Part shown: one piece after another, positions 18,055-27,942 of the stretch | Layout of the letters: the number at the start of each line of letters is the position of its first letter | How positions within the stretch are numbered: the stretch's first letter is position 1 | Assembly (NCBI GenBank): GCA_039975855.1 | Contig: JBDWGH010000005.1 | Coordinates: forward strand, 1 to 64,000 | Source: Litorimonas sp039975855 | GTDB lineage: Bacteria > Pseudomonadota > Alphaproteobacteria > Caulobacterales > Maricaulaceae | DNA length: 64,000 bases | Direction of reading: 5' to 3' | Program-made: the position numbers and the translations under genes | Notes under the pieces: generated by a model | The model's input: the letters and a program-made list of their open reading frames with translations, nothing else | The model's database searches: none | Told to the model about the DNA's origin: nothing

Positions 18055-18879
18055 ATGACCTTATCTTCTGAAATCCAACAACGCCTCGATCATTTCAAAG
18101 TCTTGTCGCGGATCGCGCGCGACATCACCCTTCCTTTATTTGCTAGTCCGGAAGGTATTGAGAATAAAGCTGAAGGTAACGCCTATGACCCTGTTACCCA
18201 AGCAGACATAGATGCGGAAGACGCACTGCGATCCTCCATAAGAAAGGCTTTCCCCGAGGATTCCATCGAAGGGGAAGAACGTCCTGACTACATTGGATCA
18301 AATTCCTTTTCATGGACGCTAGACCCCATTGATGGGACCCGGGCTTTTGTTGCCGGTGTTCCGGTTTGGAGTACCTTGATCGCGCTTTCCCATGACAAGA
18401 ACGCCGTTCTAGGCATGATTGATCTGCCTGCTCTCGAAACGCGCTATGTGGGCCGAACCGATGACGTTGAACGACGAGCCTGGGTTGAACGGGACTCCCA
18501 CCCAAACGACAATTTGACAACCAGTCCTTGTCCAGAAATTCGAGACGGTATTTTAGGCTGTACGGCACCCTTTGGGATGTTCCGTCCTGGCGAATTGGCG
18601 GCCTTCAAAATTATCGGGTCTGGGACAAAATTCATGCGTCTGGGGCTTGATGCGCTGGGATACGGGCTTCTGGCAGAAGGACGTATGGATATCATTGTCG
18701 AGGCCGGAATGAAGCCCTGCGATGTTCGTGCATTAATCCCCATCGTGGAAGGCGCAGGAGGTAGGTTAACAAATTGGGAAGGCGGAAGCGCAGCAGATGG
18801 CGGACGTGTCGTTGCTGTCGGCGATGCAGGGCTACTACCCGAGATATATACTTATCTTGGCCGAGCTTTGGACGATTAA
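18055..18879 (+). CDS. hisN: histidinol-phosphatase, inositol-monophosphatase fold
   Basis: The 274-residue enzyme has the inositol monophosphatase fold. Metal-site motifs are GEE (in IEGEERP), DPIDGTRAF and, near the C terminus, the Asp in MKPCDVRALIPI. The stretch DPIDGTRAFVAGVPVW is characteristic of the HisN branch, which dephosphorylates histidinol phosphate in histidine synthesis in alphaproteobacteria and actinobacteria. Other inositol monophosphatase relatives act on inositol phosphate or on 3-phosphoadenosine 5-phosphate, so the exact substrate is an inference. It is convergent with the giant surface protein gene, only 9 bp apart. Confidence 0.85.
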   Translation: MTLSSEIQQRLDHFKVLSRIARDITLPLFASPEGIENKAEGNAYDPVTQADIDAEDALRSSIRKAFPEDSIEGEERPDYIGSNSFSWTLDPIDGTRAFVAGVPVWSTLIALSHDKNAVLGMIDLPALETRYVGRTDDVERRAWVERDSHPNDNLTTSPCPEIRDGILGCTAPFGMFRPGELAAFKIIGSGTKFMRLGLDALGYGLLAEGRMDIIVEAGMKPCDVRALIPIVEGAGGRLTNWEGGSAADGGRVVAVGDAGLLPEIYTYLGRALDD

Positions 18880-18888
18880 ACGTCGTCG

Positions 18889-21800
18889 CTATTCACACGC
18901 ATACATGTAGTTTCCGCAGGCTTTCATGAAATGTACCACTGAACCATTTGCGCTCTGAATTCGGAAAGCTTCTCGGTCTTGTTCCGCAACAGGTAAGATT
19001 GAGTAGCTATAATGATGCGGTTGTCCAAAACCCATTAATCCGCGCGTTCCGACAGGGAGTGTTTCTTCTGTGAACATGTAAGTTTGAGCATCAGCCCAAC
19101 CGTTAGCGTAACCCATAGAGACAAATAGGTGGTCTAAATAAGCTTTATCCGATGCGTTCTCATTGTAGCGTGTATTCAGCTTTTCATAGAATTCGGATGG
19201 GGTCAGGCCTTGGCTGTTTCCAAATTGCGGGAGCGTTCCTAAACGCGACAATTGTTTTGGTTCAGCATCAACAGGGACATTGAAAATAGCAATCGGCGAA
19301 CGCGCGCATTGATTTAGGTTCTTAGGTTGAACGATTGGCTCAACTTTAACCTCATTCGCAGCAATAGCAGGTTTAGCGTCAATGATAGAAAGCACTTTTG
19401 GTGTCACAGTTTCAGCAGATTGGACAACAAATTCAGGCGCTGGCACATCAATCTGGGCTGGCTTAGCGGGCGCAATTTTTGAAACGATTGGAGCTTGGAC
19501 AGCTTTCGGCGCGCTTAAGATTTGACGGTTTTCAACAGGTCCAAGGACATTAGCTGACGGGCTGATCCTACGTAGCAATCCACTGGCTGTATTTTGGTCA
19601 AACTTCACACGTAACTGCAAATATGCACCCTTACGGGAATATTCTGCGGCTTCAAAATCGTCGTCTTTAAAGCCTTCAACATTATATCCGGCGCTGACCC
19701 AGACATTATCAACGGGTGAGACACCAATACTTGGACCCCAAGAATAGGCTGTTCCGGTGTCTTTACTTGTCAAAATAGAACCGCGTAGACCCAGATCAAT
19801 TCTCTCTGTGACATCAAAGCGGGTTTCTGCACCGACAAGGTGAGTCCAGTTCGAAAAGCTGGAGACTTTTTCATCGATCTTCGCATTTGCCGCCTGAGTG
19901 CCGCCAATTTGGGTTTTTACATATTTGGTCCCGACATTTGTCGAAAGCTGCCAGCGGTCTGAGATCATTGTGTTCATAGCCGCATTATTGACCAGTTTCG
20001 TCGTATTGATATCGTTCAGCGGTTGCGAATTGACGATATCAAATCGGTTAAAGAAAACTGTATCTTCATTGCGTGGACGCCATGACGCCCCAACCCGCGC
20101 TTCATAATGCTTGTCTGTTCCAGGTGTACCTGTGGCGTCGGAGATGCGGCCGCGAGCCGTCGCAGCAAGCGACAGCGTATCGGACAAATCACGAGCGACC
20201 GAACTGGACAACACCCAGGTTTGATCATCATCATTGTCACGAACTTCTACACGCGCGGAGGCGCTCATTTTCTCATTCCGGTAAGCTGTACCAACATAAA
20301 TAGATTGAAAATCTTCGTTTGTTTCGACCGGAGAGATTACCGCATCAGGCGCGACTTCAATGAAGTCGGCTTCTTGACGCAACATTCTGCGGGCTCTGAC
20401 GCCAACTTGCCCGGAGATTTTATCGGTTAAACGTACTGATTGATCCAAGCCAACAGTTGCACCTAAACGGCGGCCGCTCTCATTAGAGAGATTATCCGCA
20501 GCGACCGTTGCGGTACCGCCAGACCACGGCGTCGCGGACACTCCCAATGTTGTATTCGCAGATTGCTGCCCACCGCCATTCAGAATTTCATGACGCATAT
20601 TAATTGTCGCAATGTTTCCGATGCGCTTATCAACACCGAGCATAAGCCGCTGCGGTTGGGCCGACACTTCATCTTGTCCACTGATTGGGGTTTCAGCAGA
20701 CGCTTGAATTGTGAGGCCGTGTTTGTTTATGTCGTAAGATGCCCGAGCAACCGCCAAGAGTGATGTCCGGTCATCGCCATTGACGAGATCGTCTTCAGTC
20801 ATCCGCAAGCCAGCAGACGCATCAAGTTTTGTACCGTCCTGAATTGCCAAAATTTCACCGCTTGTGCGAGAGTCGCCTGTTGCCAGGTTCTCTTCGCGAT
20901 AAGCTTCAACTTCCAATTGGCGCGTAGAACGACGACCAGTCTCAGAGTCATTCTTTTCCTGAAGCTTCACTGTTCCGCGAGCACCGTATCGGCGAACACC
21001 ACTTGTATTTGACGCGCGTTGACCCAGACCAAACCCCGCCTCTTCTTCCCGGAAATACGCTTCAGCCAAAACAGATTCGGATGTGTGTACCAGCTCTAGC
21101 AGTTTCGCGTCAGCTGTTCCTGCATCGTCACCGGATTGATCCGTCACAGCATATTCAGCGCGAAGTTCTGTAGAGCTGGACAGTTGAGCAATAACATCAA
21201 CACCAATTTGGTTTGACTTCATACCAGCTGCCAAAGCACTTCCATTTTCATGCGTGAAGGTCGAACCTACCTGAACTTTGTCATTCAGAATTTGTGCCTG
21301 AACTCGGCCACCAGCCGTAATATTTCGCTCCGCATCTTCTGATGTTTCGTAATCTACTACGATAACATTCGGGTTGAAGTTGGCGTCTGTAGCATCAACA
21401 GGCAGACGGAAGATAATCTCACCTGTGAAATAATCCAATGTGTAATCAAGATAACGAACGAGCGTCTTTGTTTCCAAAATGATATCCGGGCGCACGCGGT
21501 CGCGAGTTTCAACGACGATCTCTTCTGACTGCGGCAACACACGATCATTTGATAAGCGATAGGGACCGGAGAGGCCTTCGGCAGCGATTTCGTCTTTCAT
21601 GAAACCTTGATTGGTTTCGGCCGCGAAGCCTAAGACCTGGATATTGTCACCAAGATACTCCGCCTTCAAACCCGTCAGTTTGCGATTATAACTGGTCAAA
21701 CGACCTTCTGTCACATCTGTATCGAAATCTCCGAAAAGGGCATAAGCTTGACGTTTTTCAAGTTTTAAAAATAGCGGATAGCGCGAAACGCCTTCGAATT

Positions 21801-24654
21801 CTTGATATGTCCGATCACCATAAAGCGTGTAATACGCGTTTGGATCTATTTCGCCTTCAAAACCTGTATCACGGTTGCCGCGACGTTTGTCTGTATCGAC
21901 AGCGAGTGTCATCAGCCAATTGCCCTTGACCATACCTTTAGCAAAGAACGCCAGACGACCATCCGTGACAACATCATCCGCATCACCGGCAAACGCATTC
22001 ATGTTGCCTTTGACATCCTGCAGCGCGGCCGTGCCTTCGGCAAGACCGACAAGGATCCAATCTCGTTTTTCTGGCTCGAGATACATATAGATCGGAATTT
22101 CACGACCTGTATCTAGCGTCACCTTCACGGTGACCTTTCCCGTTTTCAGGGTCGGCTCTAACGGAACACGCATGATACCGTCGCGGCCGACTGTAAACTC
22201 CCGGCGATTAGACAGCGGTGCAATCAGTGTTTCTGTTTGTTCGCGCAAACGATTATCGCCAGCGGCATCAAAAAGCCGATAGGGCTCTTCCAAATTCACA
22301 CGGGCGATACGGCCTGCATGAACTGGACGACCAGACTGATCTTCAAGACGAATAGCAATTTCAGGTGATGTCCGGCCATCGGCGACCAACACAGATTGAT
22401 CCGGCATAGGAATGGCGCGAGCAATGTCTTTAACGTACCAGATTTCCTGACGAATTGTTTTAACGACTGTGCCGTTCTTATCATGCACATCTGCAAGGAA
22501 AACATTTCGGCCATCCTGCAAAGGCAATCCACGCCAACGTGAAATTTTGACCTGTCCATTCGCGCTCGTATCGGCGCCTTGGAAATAATACCCCTCTACA
22601 TCCCGATCATTGAGACGAATACTTATACGCTGTCCTGCCGCATGCTTAATACCAACATGTGTTGACGGGATTGAGGGTGTACGATCGGGAGACGGGTAAG
22701 CCCATTCCGCAGTCGCGTCTTGTTCATTCAGCCACAATCCATCAAAATCGAGATGTTCTGTTGTATCTTTAAACGCCTTTTCTTCGACAATCTCTTCGGT
22801 TTGACCTGTCTGCTTGAGATAGAAATTTGCGCGCCAGATTCCGCCACCTTGGACGTCAACAAATTTGGAGTTGTTTACACCAGCATAGCGCGTGTTTTCT
22901 TCACAGGTCATCAACTCGAAACCCTTTGGAAGCGTTTCTTCGTCAACTTGCACAACATGTGTACCTTCGGTCACACCTTCAAAATGGAATAAGCCGTCAG
23001 CATCAGAGACAACATAGGCACCGGTTTCCATATAAAGACGGACACCATCGACCCCGATTCCGCGGTTAATGGGACGAGCCCAATCCGCATCGCCGTCGCA
23101 ACTTTGCTCCGTAACGCGGCCGATAATTGTACTGGTTGATCGCAACAAATCTTCGCGCAAGCGAACACCTGCACGCGCCACATTTGAAACAGGATTCATC
23201 AATGGATCGCGAACAACGGCTTCATTGACCGCATCACCGAAGTGCGCGCCCGGACCTACGAGCAATGCATAATTCAGCGATATGGTTTCACCAGCCGGGA
23301 GTGTATCCATGTCAAAGGTCAACAGCGCTGCATCATCCGCAACAACTGGATCATCAGAAAACGTTGACTCGATGCGGGTCGTACCCGGAATATAGCGAAA
23401 ACCAATAGGAAGCGTATCGTATAGATCGACAGAAACAGCGGTATCACCAGTGTTTTGGATTGTGACGGTATAATTGATGTAGTCACCGACATCAGCTGTC
23501 TCACGATCAGCAGATTTCGTAAGAACCAGATTGCTGTCGGGATCAAGCGGAATATCGAACCGCAAAGGACCTTGTTCGGTGACGGTAAATGTCTGCCCCA
23601 TGGAGGCAGCCGTAATCACAAAACCTTCTTGTGCACCCAAGTCATAAAGATCAGTTTCAGATACAATTGAGGAGAAGGAAAACCCTTCAGGGGGCTGAAC
23701 TTCAACACGGTAGGTGCCTGCCTCGACGACCGGGAAACTAAATTCCCCAATATCGCTCGCGTAAACTAATCCAGCACTATCCACCGCATCGTCACCAGAC
23801 ACAACTTCTGCTGGGAATGTTGAAAATCCGTCTACGCCAAAGACTGTCGCTCTTGTTCCCGTATCAACGTTGATCAACGTCACAATAGCGTCGTCCAAAC
23901 GTTCCCCGTCAGCAGAAGAGAAGACCCTGTTCAACGGGTTCAAGACAGCGGTATCGACAGTCACATCTGTGCTGTCAAAAATGTCAATATAGGTTGCCGT
24001 CAGCTGCGTGTTCCCGCCCGCGCTGATGGTATTATCGTTTTTCTCGCCAGCGCCGGTGGAGGACGGAAGATAGGCAAAAAACTCACCTGTATCAGGTCCA
24101 GTCTCGTACAAACGCAGGGTAATGATATCGCCGTTACTTGCCTCGATCGTGATAACAACGGTTTCAATCTCATTGCTATCTAGATTTTGACCTGTGTCCG
24201 TAACACGAACGAACATTAACTCACCGGCGAGATAAGTCGTCGCAGGAATGAGCGGAATCGCGGAAGACAAATCAATACGATTTCCGCCAGTCGTGATGGG
24301 TGCACCAATTGAACTGAACGGACCGTCTAATTCACCCGACGGCGAGTAATCTGTTCCGTTGATATCACGGAAAATGGGATCATTTGAAGTTGGCGCATGA
24401 CGGAAAAATTCAATCACCGCTGGTGTATCCGCGGGACGGATAACAAAAACAGCAGCGCCAGTGCTGGTTGTACGTGTGTCAGATCCGACCGTATAACTCA
24501 TGGTCGCGACGTTGACGACTTCCGTACCAAAGTTACGAACGGTCAAATCATCTTGCGCGTGAGCAAGAGGAGCCGTTCCAACCCAGGCGGTGGCAGCTAG
24601 GACAATAAGTCCGGGGATATGTTTGGTTGCACGTGTCACAGATTGCGGGGGCAA
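18889..24654 (-). CDS. giant DUF11 / beta-barrel outer-membrane protein
   Basis: This 1921-residue protein starts with a signal peptide ending near AHAQDD (residue 33). In order it then shows a beta-rich N-terminal region, a DUF11 domain (about 375-495; VGDYINYTVTIQNTG), a SdrD-B/carboxypeptidase-regulatory-like domain (about 505-600; VSDADGLFHFEGVTEG), several hundred further residues, a long stretch of alternating polar and hydrophobic strands (about 1150-1700) that reads like an outer-membrane barrel, a Pro/Ala-rich linker (about 1710-1790) and a conserved-looking C-terminal domain. It is likely exposed on the outer membrane, as an adhesin or scaffold. The annotated start is TTG at 24654, directly after an in-frame stop; the GTG five codons later is an alternative. 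Confidence 0.85.
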   Translation of the reverse strand: MPPQSVTRATKHIPGLIVLAATAWVGTAPLAHAQDDLTVRNFGTEVVNVATMSYTVGSDTRTTSTGAAVFVIRPADTPAVIEFFRHAPTSNDPIFRDINGTDYSPSGELDGPFSSIGAPITTGGNRIDLSSAIPLIPATTYLAGELMFVRVTDTGQNLDSNEIETVVITIEASNGDIITLRLYETGPDTGEFFAYLPSSTGAGEKNDNTISAGGNTQLTATYIDIFDSTDVTVDTAVLNPLNRVFSSADGERLDDAIVTLINVDTGTRATVFGVDGFSTFPAEVVSGDDAVDSAGLVYASDIGEFSFPVVEAGTYRVEVQPPEGFSFSSIVSETDLYDLGAQEGFVITAASMGQTFTVTEQGPLRFDIPLDPDSNLVLTKSADRETADVGDYINYTVTIQNTGDTAVSVDLYDTLPIGFRYIPGTTRIESTFSDDPVVADDAALLTFDMDTLPAGETISLNYALLVGPGAHFGDAVNEAVVRDPLMNPVSNVARAGVRLREDLLRSTSTIIGRVTEQSCDGDADWARPINRGIGVDGVRLYMETGAYVVSDADGLFHFEGVTEGTHVVQVDEETLPKGFELMTCEENTRYAGVNNSKFVDVQGGGIWRANFYLKQTGQTEEIVEEKAFKDTTEHLDFDGLWLNEQDATAEWAYPSPDRTPSIPSTHVGIKHAAGQRISIRLNDRDVEGYYFQGADTSANGQVKISRWRGLPLQDGRNVFLADVHDKNGTVVKTIRQEIWYVKDIARAIPMPDQSVLVADGRTSPEIAIRLEDQSGRPVHAGRIARVNLEEPYRLFDAAGDNRLREQTETLIAPLSNRREFTVGRDGIMRVPLEPTLKTGKVTVKVTLDTGREIPIYMYLEPEKRDWILVGLAEGTAALQDVKGNMNAFAGDADDVVTDGRLAFFAKGMVKGNWLMTLAVDTDKRRGNRDTGFEGEIDPNAYYTLYGDRTYQEFEGVSRYPLFLKLEKRQAYALFGDFDTDVTEGRLTSYNRKLTGLKAEYLGDNIQVLGFAAETNQGFMKDEIAAEGLSGPYRLSNDRVLPQSEEIVVETRDRVRPDIILETKTLVRYLDYTLDYFTGEIIFRLPVDATDANFNPNVIVVDYETSEDAERNITAGGRVQAQILNDKVQVGSTFTHENGSALAAGMKSNQIGVDVIAQLSSSTELRAEYAVTDQSGDDAGTADAKLLELVHTSESVLAEAYFREEEAGFGLGQRASNTSGVRRYGARGTVKLQEKNDSETGRRSTRQLEVEAYREENLATGDSRTSGEILAIQDGTKLDASAGLRMTEDDLVNGDDRTSLLAVARASYDINKHGLTIQASAETPISGQDEVSAQPQRLMLGVDKRIGNIATINMRHEILNGGGQQSANTTLGVSATPWSGGTATVAADNLSNESGRRLGATVGLDQSVRLTDKISGQVGVRARRMLRQEADFIEVAPDAVISPVETNEDFQSIYVGTAYRNEKMSASARVEVRDNDDDQTWVLSSSVARDLSDTLSLAATARGRISDATGTPGTDKHYEARVGASWRPRNEDTVFFNRFDIVNSQPLNDINTTKLVNNAAMNTMISDRWQLSTNVGTKYVKTQIGGTQAANAKIDEKVSSFSNWTHLVGAETRFDVTERIDLGLRGSILTSKDTGTAYSWGPSIGVSPVDNVWVSAGYNVEGFKDDDFEAAEYSRKGAYLQLRVKFDQNTASGLLRRISPSANVLGPVENRQILSAPKAVQAPIVSKIAPAKPAQIDVPAPEFVVQSAETVTPKVLSIIDAKPAIAANEVKVEPIVQPKNLNQCARSPIAIFNVPVDAEPKQLSRLGTLPQFGNSQGLTPSEFYEKLNTRYNENASDKAYLDHLFVSMGYANGWADAQTYMFTEETLPVGTRGLMGFGQPHHYSYSILPVAEQDREAFRIQSANGSVVHFMKACGNYMYACE

Positions 24655-24666
24655 TCACATAGACCC

Positions 24667-24789
24667 ATTAAGTTCTAACAGCGCAGGACTGGAAAACCCA
24701 TCGTTTTCACGACAGAGCACATCCCACATTGTTTTGACGTGGCCGCCATTCCAGCTATTGGAATGACGACCATTGTCAAAGAACTTAAT
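24667..24789 (-). promoter_or_regulatory. possible structured leader RNA before the giant gene
   Basis: Read on the minus strand, a 10-bp stem (ATTAAGTTCT at 24789-24780 with AGAACTTAAT at 24676-24667) encloses a TTGAC/GTCAA stem, a perfect CATTCCA/TGGAATG hairpin and a TCGT-GAAA-ACGA hairpin. The closing stem ends only 12 bases before the TTG start. The region also holds an open frame ending in TGA right before that TTG. It may be a regulatory leader or an intercistronic processing element; I know no class it matches. Confidence 0.4.
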
Positions 24790-24797
24790 CCGGAGAT

Positions 24798-25967
24798 CTA
24801 GTCGATCGTAGCCCGGATTACGAGGTAACCGCTTTCGCCCGCATCTAATGTAGCGTCGACTAATGCGACAGTACATGTTGCGGTGCCGTCACATTCAGTT
24901 GCAGCAGCAGGCGTTGTTAAGTCAGCTGGCAAAAAGACCAGGTCGCCGCGAACTTCTGCTTCTCGGAATGTCAGATGATCTGGCAAGATATCTGTCAAAT
25001 CGATGTTCGTCGCATTCGTCGTACCGGAATTATCAACCTCAATGACGTATTCCACACAGCTATTTGGTGTGTGATATTCCGTGCTTGCTGTAGGCTTTGT
25101 ATAGGATGCTGGAATTGCATCACATGTACCTGGCGACGCAGCTGCTAGGCCGAAGACCTCCTTCGTCGCGGTAACGTTTGGAACTTCAACGATATAGTTT
25201 CCGAGTGCAGAATGCGCGCCATCTGCGTCGGCGTCATTTGTGGTAGCAGGACCATCTGCATCGGCGAGAACGTTCTCGACTGTGAGTGGGTTTGCATCGT
25301 TCCCGTCGCCATCACCCATTGTTTCAGTGTAAACGAGCGTCGCGCCCGTGCCACCTGTGATCGTTTGAGTATCTGCATATAGCAAAATACCACCTTCGTC
25401 AGCATCGGCTAAGCCAGCTGGAATATTCTGACGTACATAAACAAAGACGCGGTCATCAGCACCCAAAACAGGTACGTTCACAGAACCTGGTGTTGTGTTG
25501 TAGCTCTGTGGAGTACCGGCAGCACGCTCAGCTTCACTTAGAACGCCATCGCCATTCGTATCGTCACTCTCTTCATAAAAGATGATGTCAGGCGCAGTCG
25601 TTGCAGCGGCTGTGTTGAAATCATCACCGCCAGCTTGTTCAAAACCGAGAAGGTATGCGTGGGTATCGTTACCATTGTTAACAACAACGAATGGCAAAAG
25701 CGCATCGTCTTGGTCGGCAACAACGAACGTATTCCCCGGATTACTGACAGTTACATTAACCAGACGGTCAACATTAAAGACCGTTGGCGTCCCAGTGTTG
25801 TTGATCTCAGTTTGCGGCGTGTTATTCACATCATAGTTCAAAGTGAATGTGTTTGAGACAGGTTCGCCAGCCGGTGTAAACGAGTTTTGCGCGAAAGCGG
25901 TTCCTGTTGAAAGAACTGTAAGCGCAGTTGCGCCCAATAAGCCTTTCATAAGCTTGCATTTAGTCAT
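24798..25967 (-). CDS. exported DUF11-type surface protein
   Basis: The 389-residue protein has a signal peptide (MTKCKLMKGLLGATAL... cleaved near AFAQNS) and a low-complexity, Thr/Asn/Asp-rich mature part. The C-terminal 130 residues contain a DUF11-like repeat: VEYVIEVDNSGTTNATNIDLTDILP, as found in surface and spore-coat-like proteins. A DTNGDGVLSEAE segment looks like a calcium-binding EF-hand or dockerin loop. ATG 25967 is chosen over the first in-frame ATG at 26066 because the signal peptide begins there and GGGAAA lies just upstream. It lies between a small DUF11 gene and the giant one, and the three probably build one surface structure. The exact function is unknown. Confidence 0.8.
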   Translation of the reverse strand: MTKCKLMKGLLGATALTVLSTGTAFAQNSFTPAGEPVSNTFTLNYDVNNTPQTEINNTGTPTVFNVDRLVNVTVSNPGNTFVVADQDDALLPFVVVNNGNDTHAYLLGFEQAGGDDFNTAAATTAPDIIFYEESDDTNGDGVLSEAERAAGTPQSYNTTPGSVNVPVLGADDRVFVYVRQNIPAGLADADEGGILLYADTQTITGGTGATLVYTETMGDGDGNDANPLTVENVLADADGPATTNDADADGAHSALGNYIVEVPNVTATKEVFGLAAASPGTCDAIPASYTKPTASTEYHTPNSCVEYVIEVDNSGTTNATNIDLTDILPDHLTFREAEVRGDLVFLPADLTTPAAATECDGTATCTVALVDATLDAGESGYLVIRATID

Positions 25968-26184
25968 TTTATTTTCCCATAAGTTAGTTGACCGGGAGGC
26001 ATTTACAGGATGATGGTTAAATGGATGCCAAGCAGCATGGTTAATAAGGGCATAAAAAGAAAGCATTCACCTTCAGTTCATGCATATTTAATTGTTTATT
26101 TTCAATAGATTAGCGTTATTTGGGATTTAGAAAATTCATGTTTTGTTAGGCAAATAGTTTTTATTTTTGTTTGAACCTTCCAAT

Positions 26185-26215
26185 AAAAAAGCCGCGGTGT
26201 TTCCACCGCGGCTTT
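26185..26215 (-). terminator. rho-independent terminator
   Basis: A perfect 12-bp stem (26188-26199 with 26204-26215, core GCCGCGGTG) and a TTTC loop on the plus strand are followed on the minus strand by a run of six T. It sits 21 bp beyond the stop of the small DUF11 gene and should end its transcript, separating it from the downstream surface genes. Confidence 0.93.
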
Positions 26216-26236
26216 GAATTTTAAACTGTGGTTAAC

Positions 26237-26719
26237 CTACCTTAAGCGGGCTTTAAAAGCTATTTCATCACTGGTCCCCACCGGAACAGGTCCCGCGATA
26301 CGCCATTGAATATGAGTGATGTCATCTGAACTGGCTGCGCGGGTTCCGCCGCCAACAGCAGGTAAAACCAAAGCGTCGCGCGCGGCAAATGAAGCGCCAC
26401 CATCAGCGGAAAAACGAACCACCGCGCCAGGTCGATCAGCCGATCCTTCGAGATAGCGAACATCCGCCGGTACGGGCATAGCCAAAACGATATCTGTGGC
26501 CGCCTCAGCAGAGTCATTGGTATAGGAAACCGTGTAGACAATTTTTTCGCCGGGTGTGACTTCGGCAGCGCTCACAAGCTCAGTGACTTTTGTTCCATCC
26601 GCTTGTTGAACGGTAACTTCTTTCTCAACCTTTTGAGTGGCCGTCAAAGCGCTCGCAGAGACGCCTGACGCTAATACTGCAGCGGATAGAGCCAGAATTG
26701 AAAAACGGCGAATGAACAT
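26237..26719 (-). CDS. small exported DUF11-type protein
   Basis: The 160-residue protein has an N-terminal signal peptide (cleavage near SASAL, residue 24) and one DUF11-type domain of about 110 residues, with VTPGEKIVYTVSYTNDS and the AATDIVLAMPVP segment. These immunoglobulin-like domains are usual in cell-surface proteins. It is preceded by the ribosome-binding site AAGGAG and followed by a strong terminator, so it is likely a single-gene unit. A CtrA-type box about 55 bp upstream of its start suggests cell-cycle control. It may be a partner or anchor for the two larger DUF11 proteins encoded next. Confidence 0.82.
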   Translation of the reverse strand: MFIRRFSILALSAAVLASGVSASALTATQKVEKEVTVQQADGTKVTELVSAAEVTPGEKIVYTVSYTNDSAEAATDIVLAMPVPADVRYLEGSADRPGAVVRFSADGGASFAARDALVLPAVGGGTRAASSDDITHIQWRIAGPVPVGTSDEIAFKARLR

Positions 26720-26773
26720 GGGGTCACTCCTTCGAGGTGAATTAATATGCTCAGTGAAGCTATGCTCATAGAC

Positions 26774-26788
26774 TTAACGGAGGCTTAA
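26774..26788. promoter_or_regulatory. CtrA-type binding site
   Basis: TTAACGGAGGCTTAA is an exact match to the CtrA consensus TTAA-N7-TTAA. It is placed between two divergent units: 55 bp upstream of the small DUF11 gene and 190 bp upstream of cpaB. CtrA controls pilin genes in Caulobacter, so either neighbour could be a target. Confidence 0.6.
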
Positions 26789-26978
26789 GTTCACTGTCGT
26801 CCTCGCTATCATTCAGATGGCATTCATTCATACATTCTTTACGCCAAATATTGCCGATACGTTCACCCAATTCCTGAACGAAACCTTACCAACACATTCC
26901 CTATAGATTTCTGGCAGGCGATGGATCCCGATCGGTGGTGTCGCCTTTGACTGAATTTGGGTTGGAGCAAATACCGGG

Positions 26979-27941
26979 ATGCGTACAAATACACTTGTCA
27001 CACTTGGCGCCAGCGCAGTTTTCGGCGTAATGGCCATCATCTTGGCACGAGGGTGGATACAAGGTGCCGTAGAAGACGAGTTCCGCCAAACCCCCTCTCA
27101 TCCGGCCTCACAAATTGCCTTTCCAAGACCCGCAGAAACGGCAACTATTCCAGTTCTCGTCGCGAACACGGATCTTCTCTTTGGCGATGAACTGACTCCG
27201 GGTGCCCTACGTTTGGTCGATATGCCGGAAGACGCTGTCCCGCTTAATGCATTCAGCGATCCATCTGAAATTTTTTCAGCTGATTATGATGCCTTAAATT
27301 CAGGCGCGCTAGTTATGTTGGCTGATATACAGATGAATGAAATTATTTTGCCGCACCGCATTTCAGGATTGAATGGGCGCGGATCATTGTCTGCCAGAAT
27401 AAGGTCAGGATACCGAGCCGTTTCGGTTCGAGTGGATGACGTCACAGGTGTCGCCGGTTTTATTGTCCCCGGAGACTTAGTTGATATCCAATATGTGTCA
27501 GAGCCCAATCCATCACTAAATAAACCCGTTTACCGCTCAGACATCATCCTACAATCTGTTCGCGTTCTTGGCATTGATCAATCCCATAACCGCAATCAAG
27601 ATACGCCCGAAGTTGCGCGCACCGTAACTTTGGAGGTCAGCCATATGGATGCCCAAGCTCTCGCGATCGCGCAAGAAGGCGGTACCTTATCTTTAGTGTT
27701 GCGTGCCGTGGGTGAGGCGCTTCCTTCAACCACACAGTCTTTGGATACAAAACAGCTCGATTTGCGGGCGAATTCGAACAGTTCCGCAAAAAAGCCCCGT
27801 CGGCCGGTTCGGGTAACAGCGAAGAAAACTCCACCACCTGTTGCGCAGATTACAGTGATACGTGGCGATGAAACCCAATCAGTTTCTGTTCGAAAAGAAG
27901 CCCTTCCCCCTTCACCCAATTCCGAATTGGCAGGAGGATAA
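26979..27941 (+). CDS. cpaB: Flp pilus assembly protein CpaB/RcpC
   Basis: This 320-residue protein is CpaB (RcpC). A single N-terminal membrane helix (about 6-26) is followed by a SAF domain (about 48-115; PVLVANTDLLFGDELTPG) and the RcpC/CpaB region (about 140-245; RAVSVRVDDVTGVAGFIVPGDLVDI), a pattern specific to this family. It is a periplasmic component that supports the secretin of the Tad secretion system. It opens an operon of eleven genes; cpaC follows after one base. No prepilin peptidase or pilin gene precedes it, and about 250 bp of apparently gene-free sequence lies upstream. Confidence 0.93.
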   Translation: MRTNTLVTLGASAVFGVMAIILARGWIQGAVEDEFRQTPSHPASQIAFPRPAETATIPVLVANTDLLFGDELTPGALRLVDMPEDAVPLNAFSDPSEIFSADYDALNSGALVMLADIQMNEIILPHRISGLNGRGSLSARIRSGYRAVSVRVDDVTGVAGFIVPGDLVDIQYVSEPNPSLNKPVYRSDIILQSVRVLGIDQSHNRNQDTPEVARTVTLEVSHMDAQALAIAQEGGTLSLVLRAVGEALPSTTQSLDTKQLDLRANSNSSAKKPRRPVRVTAKKTPPPVAQITVIRGDETQSVSVRKEALPPSPNSELAGG

Positions 27942-27942
27942 G

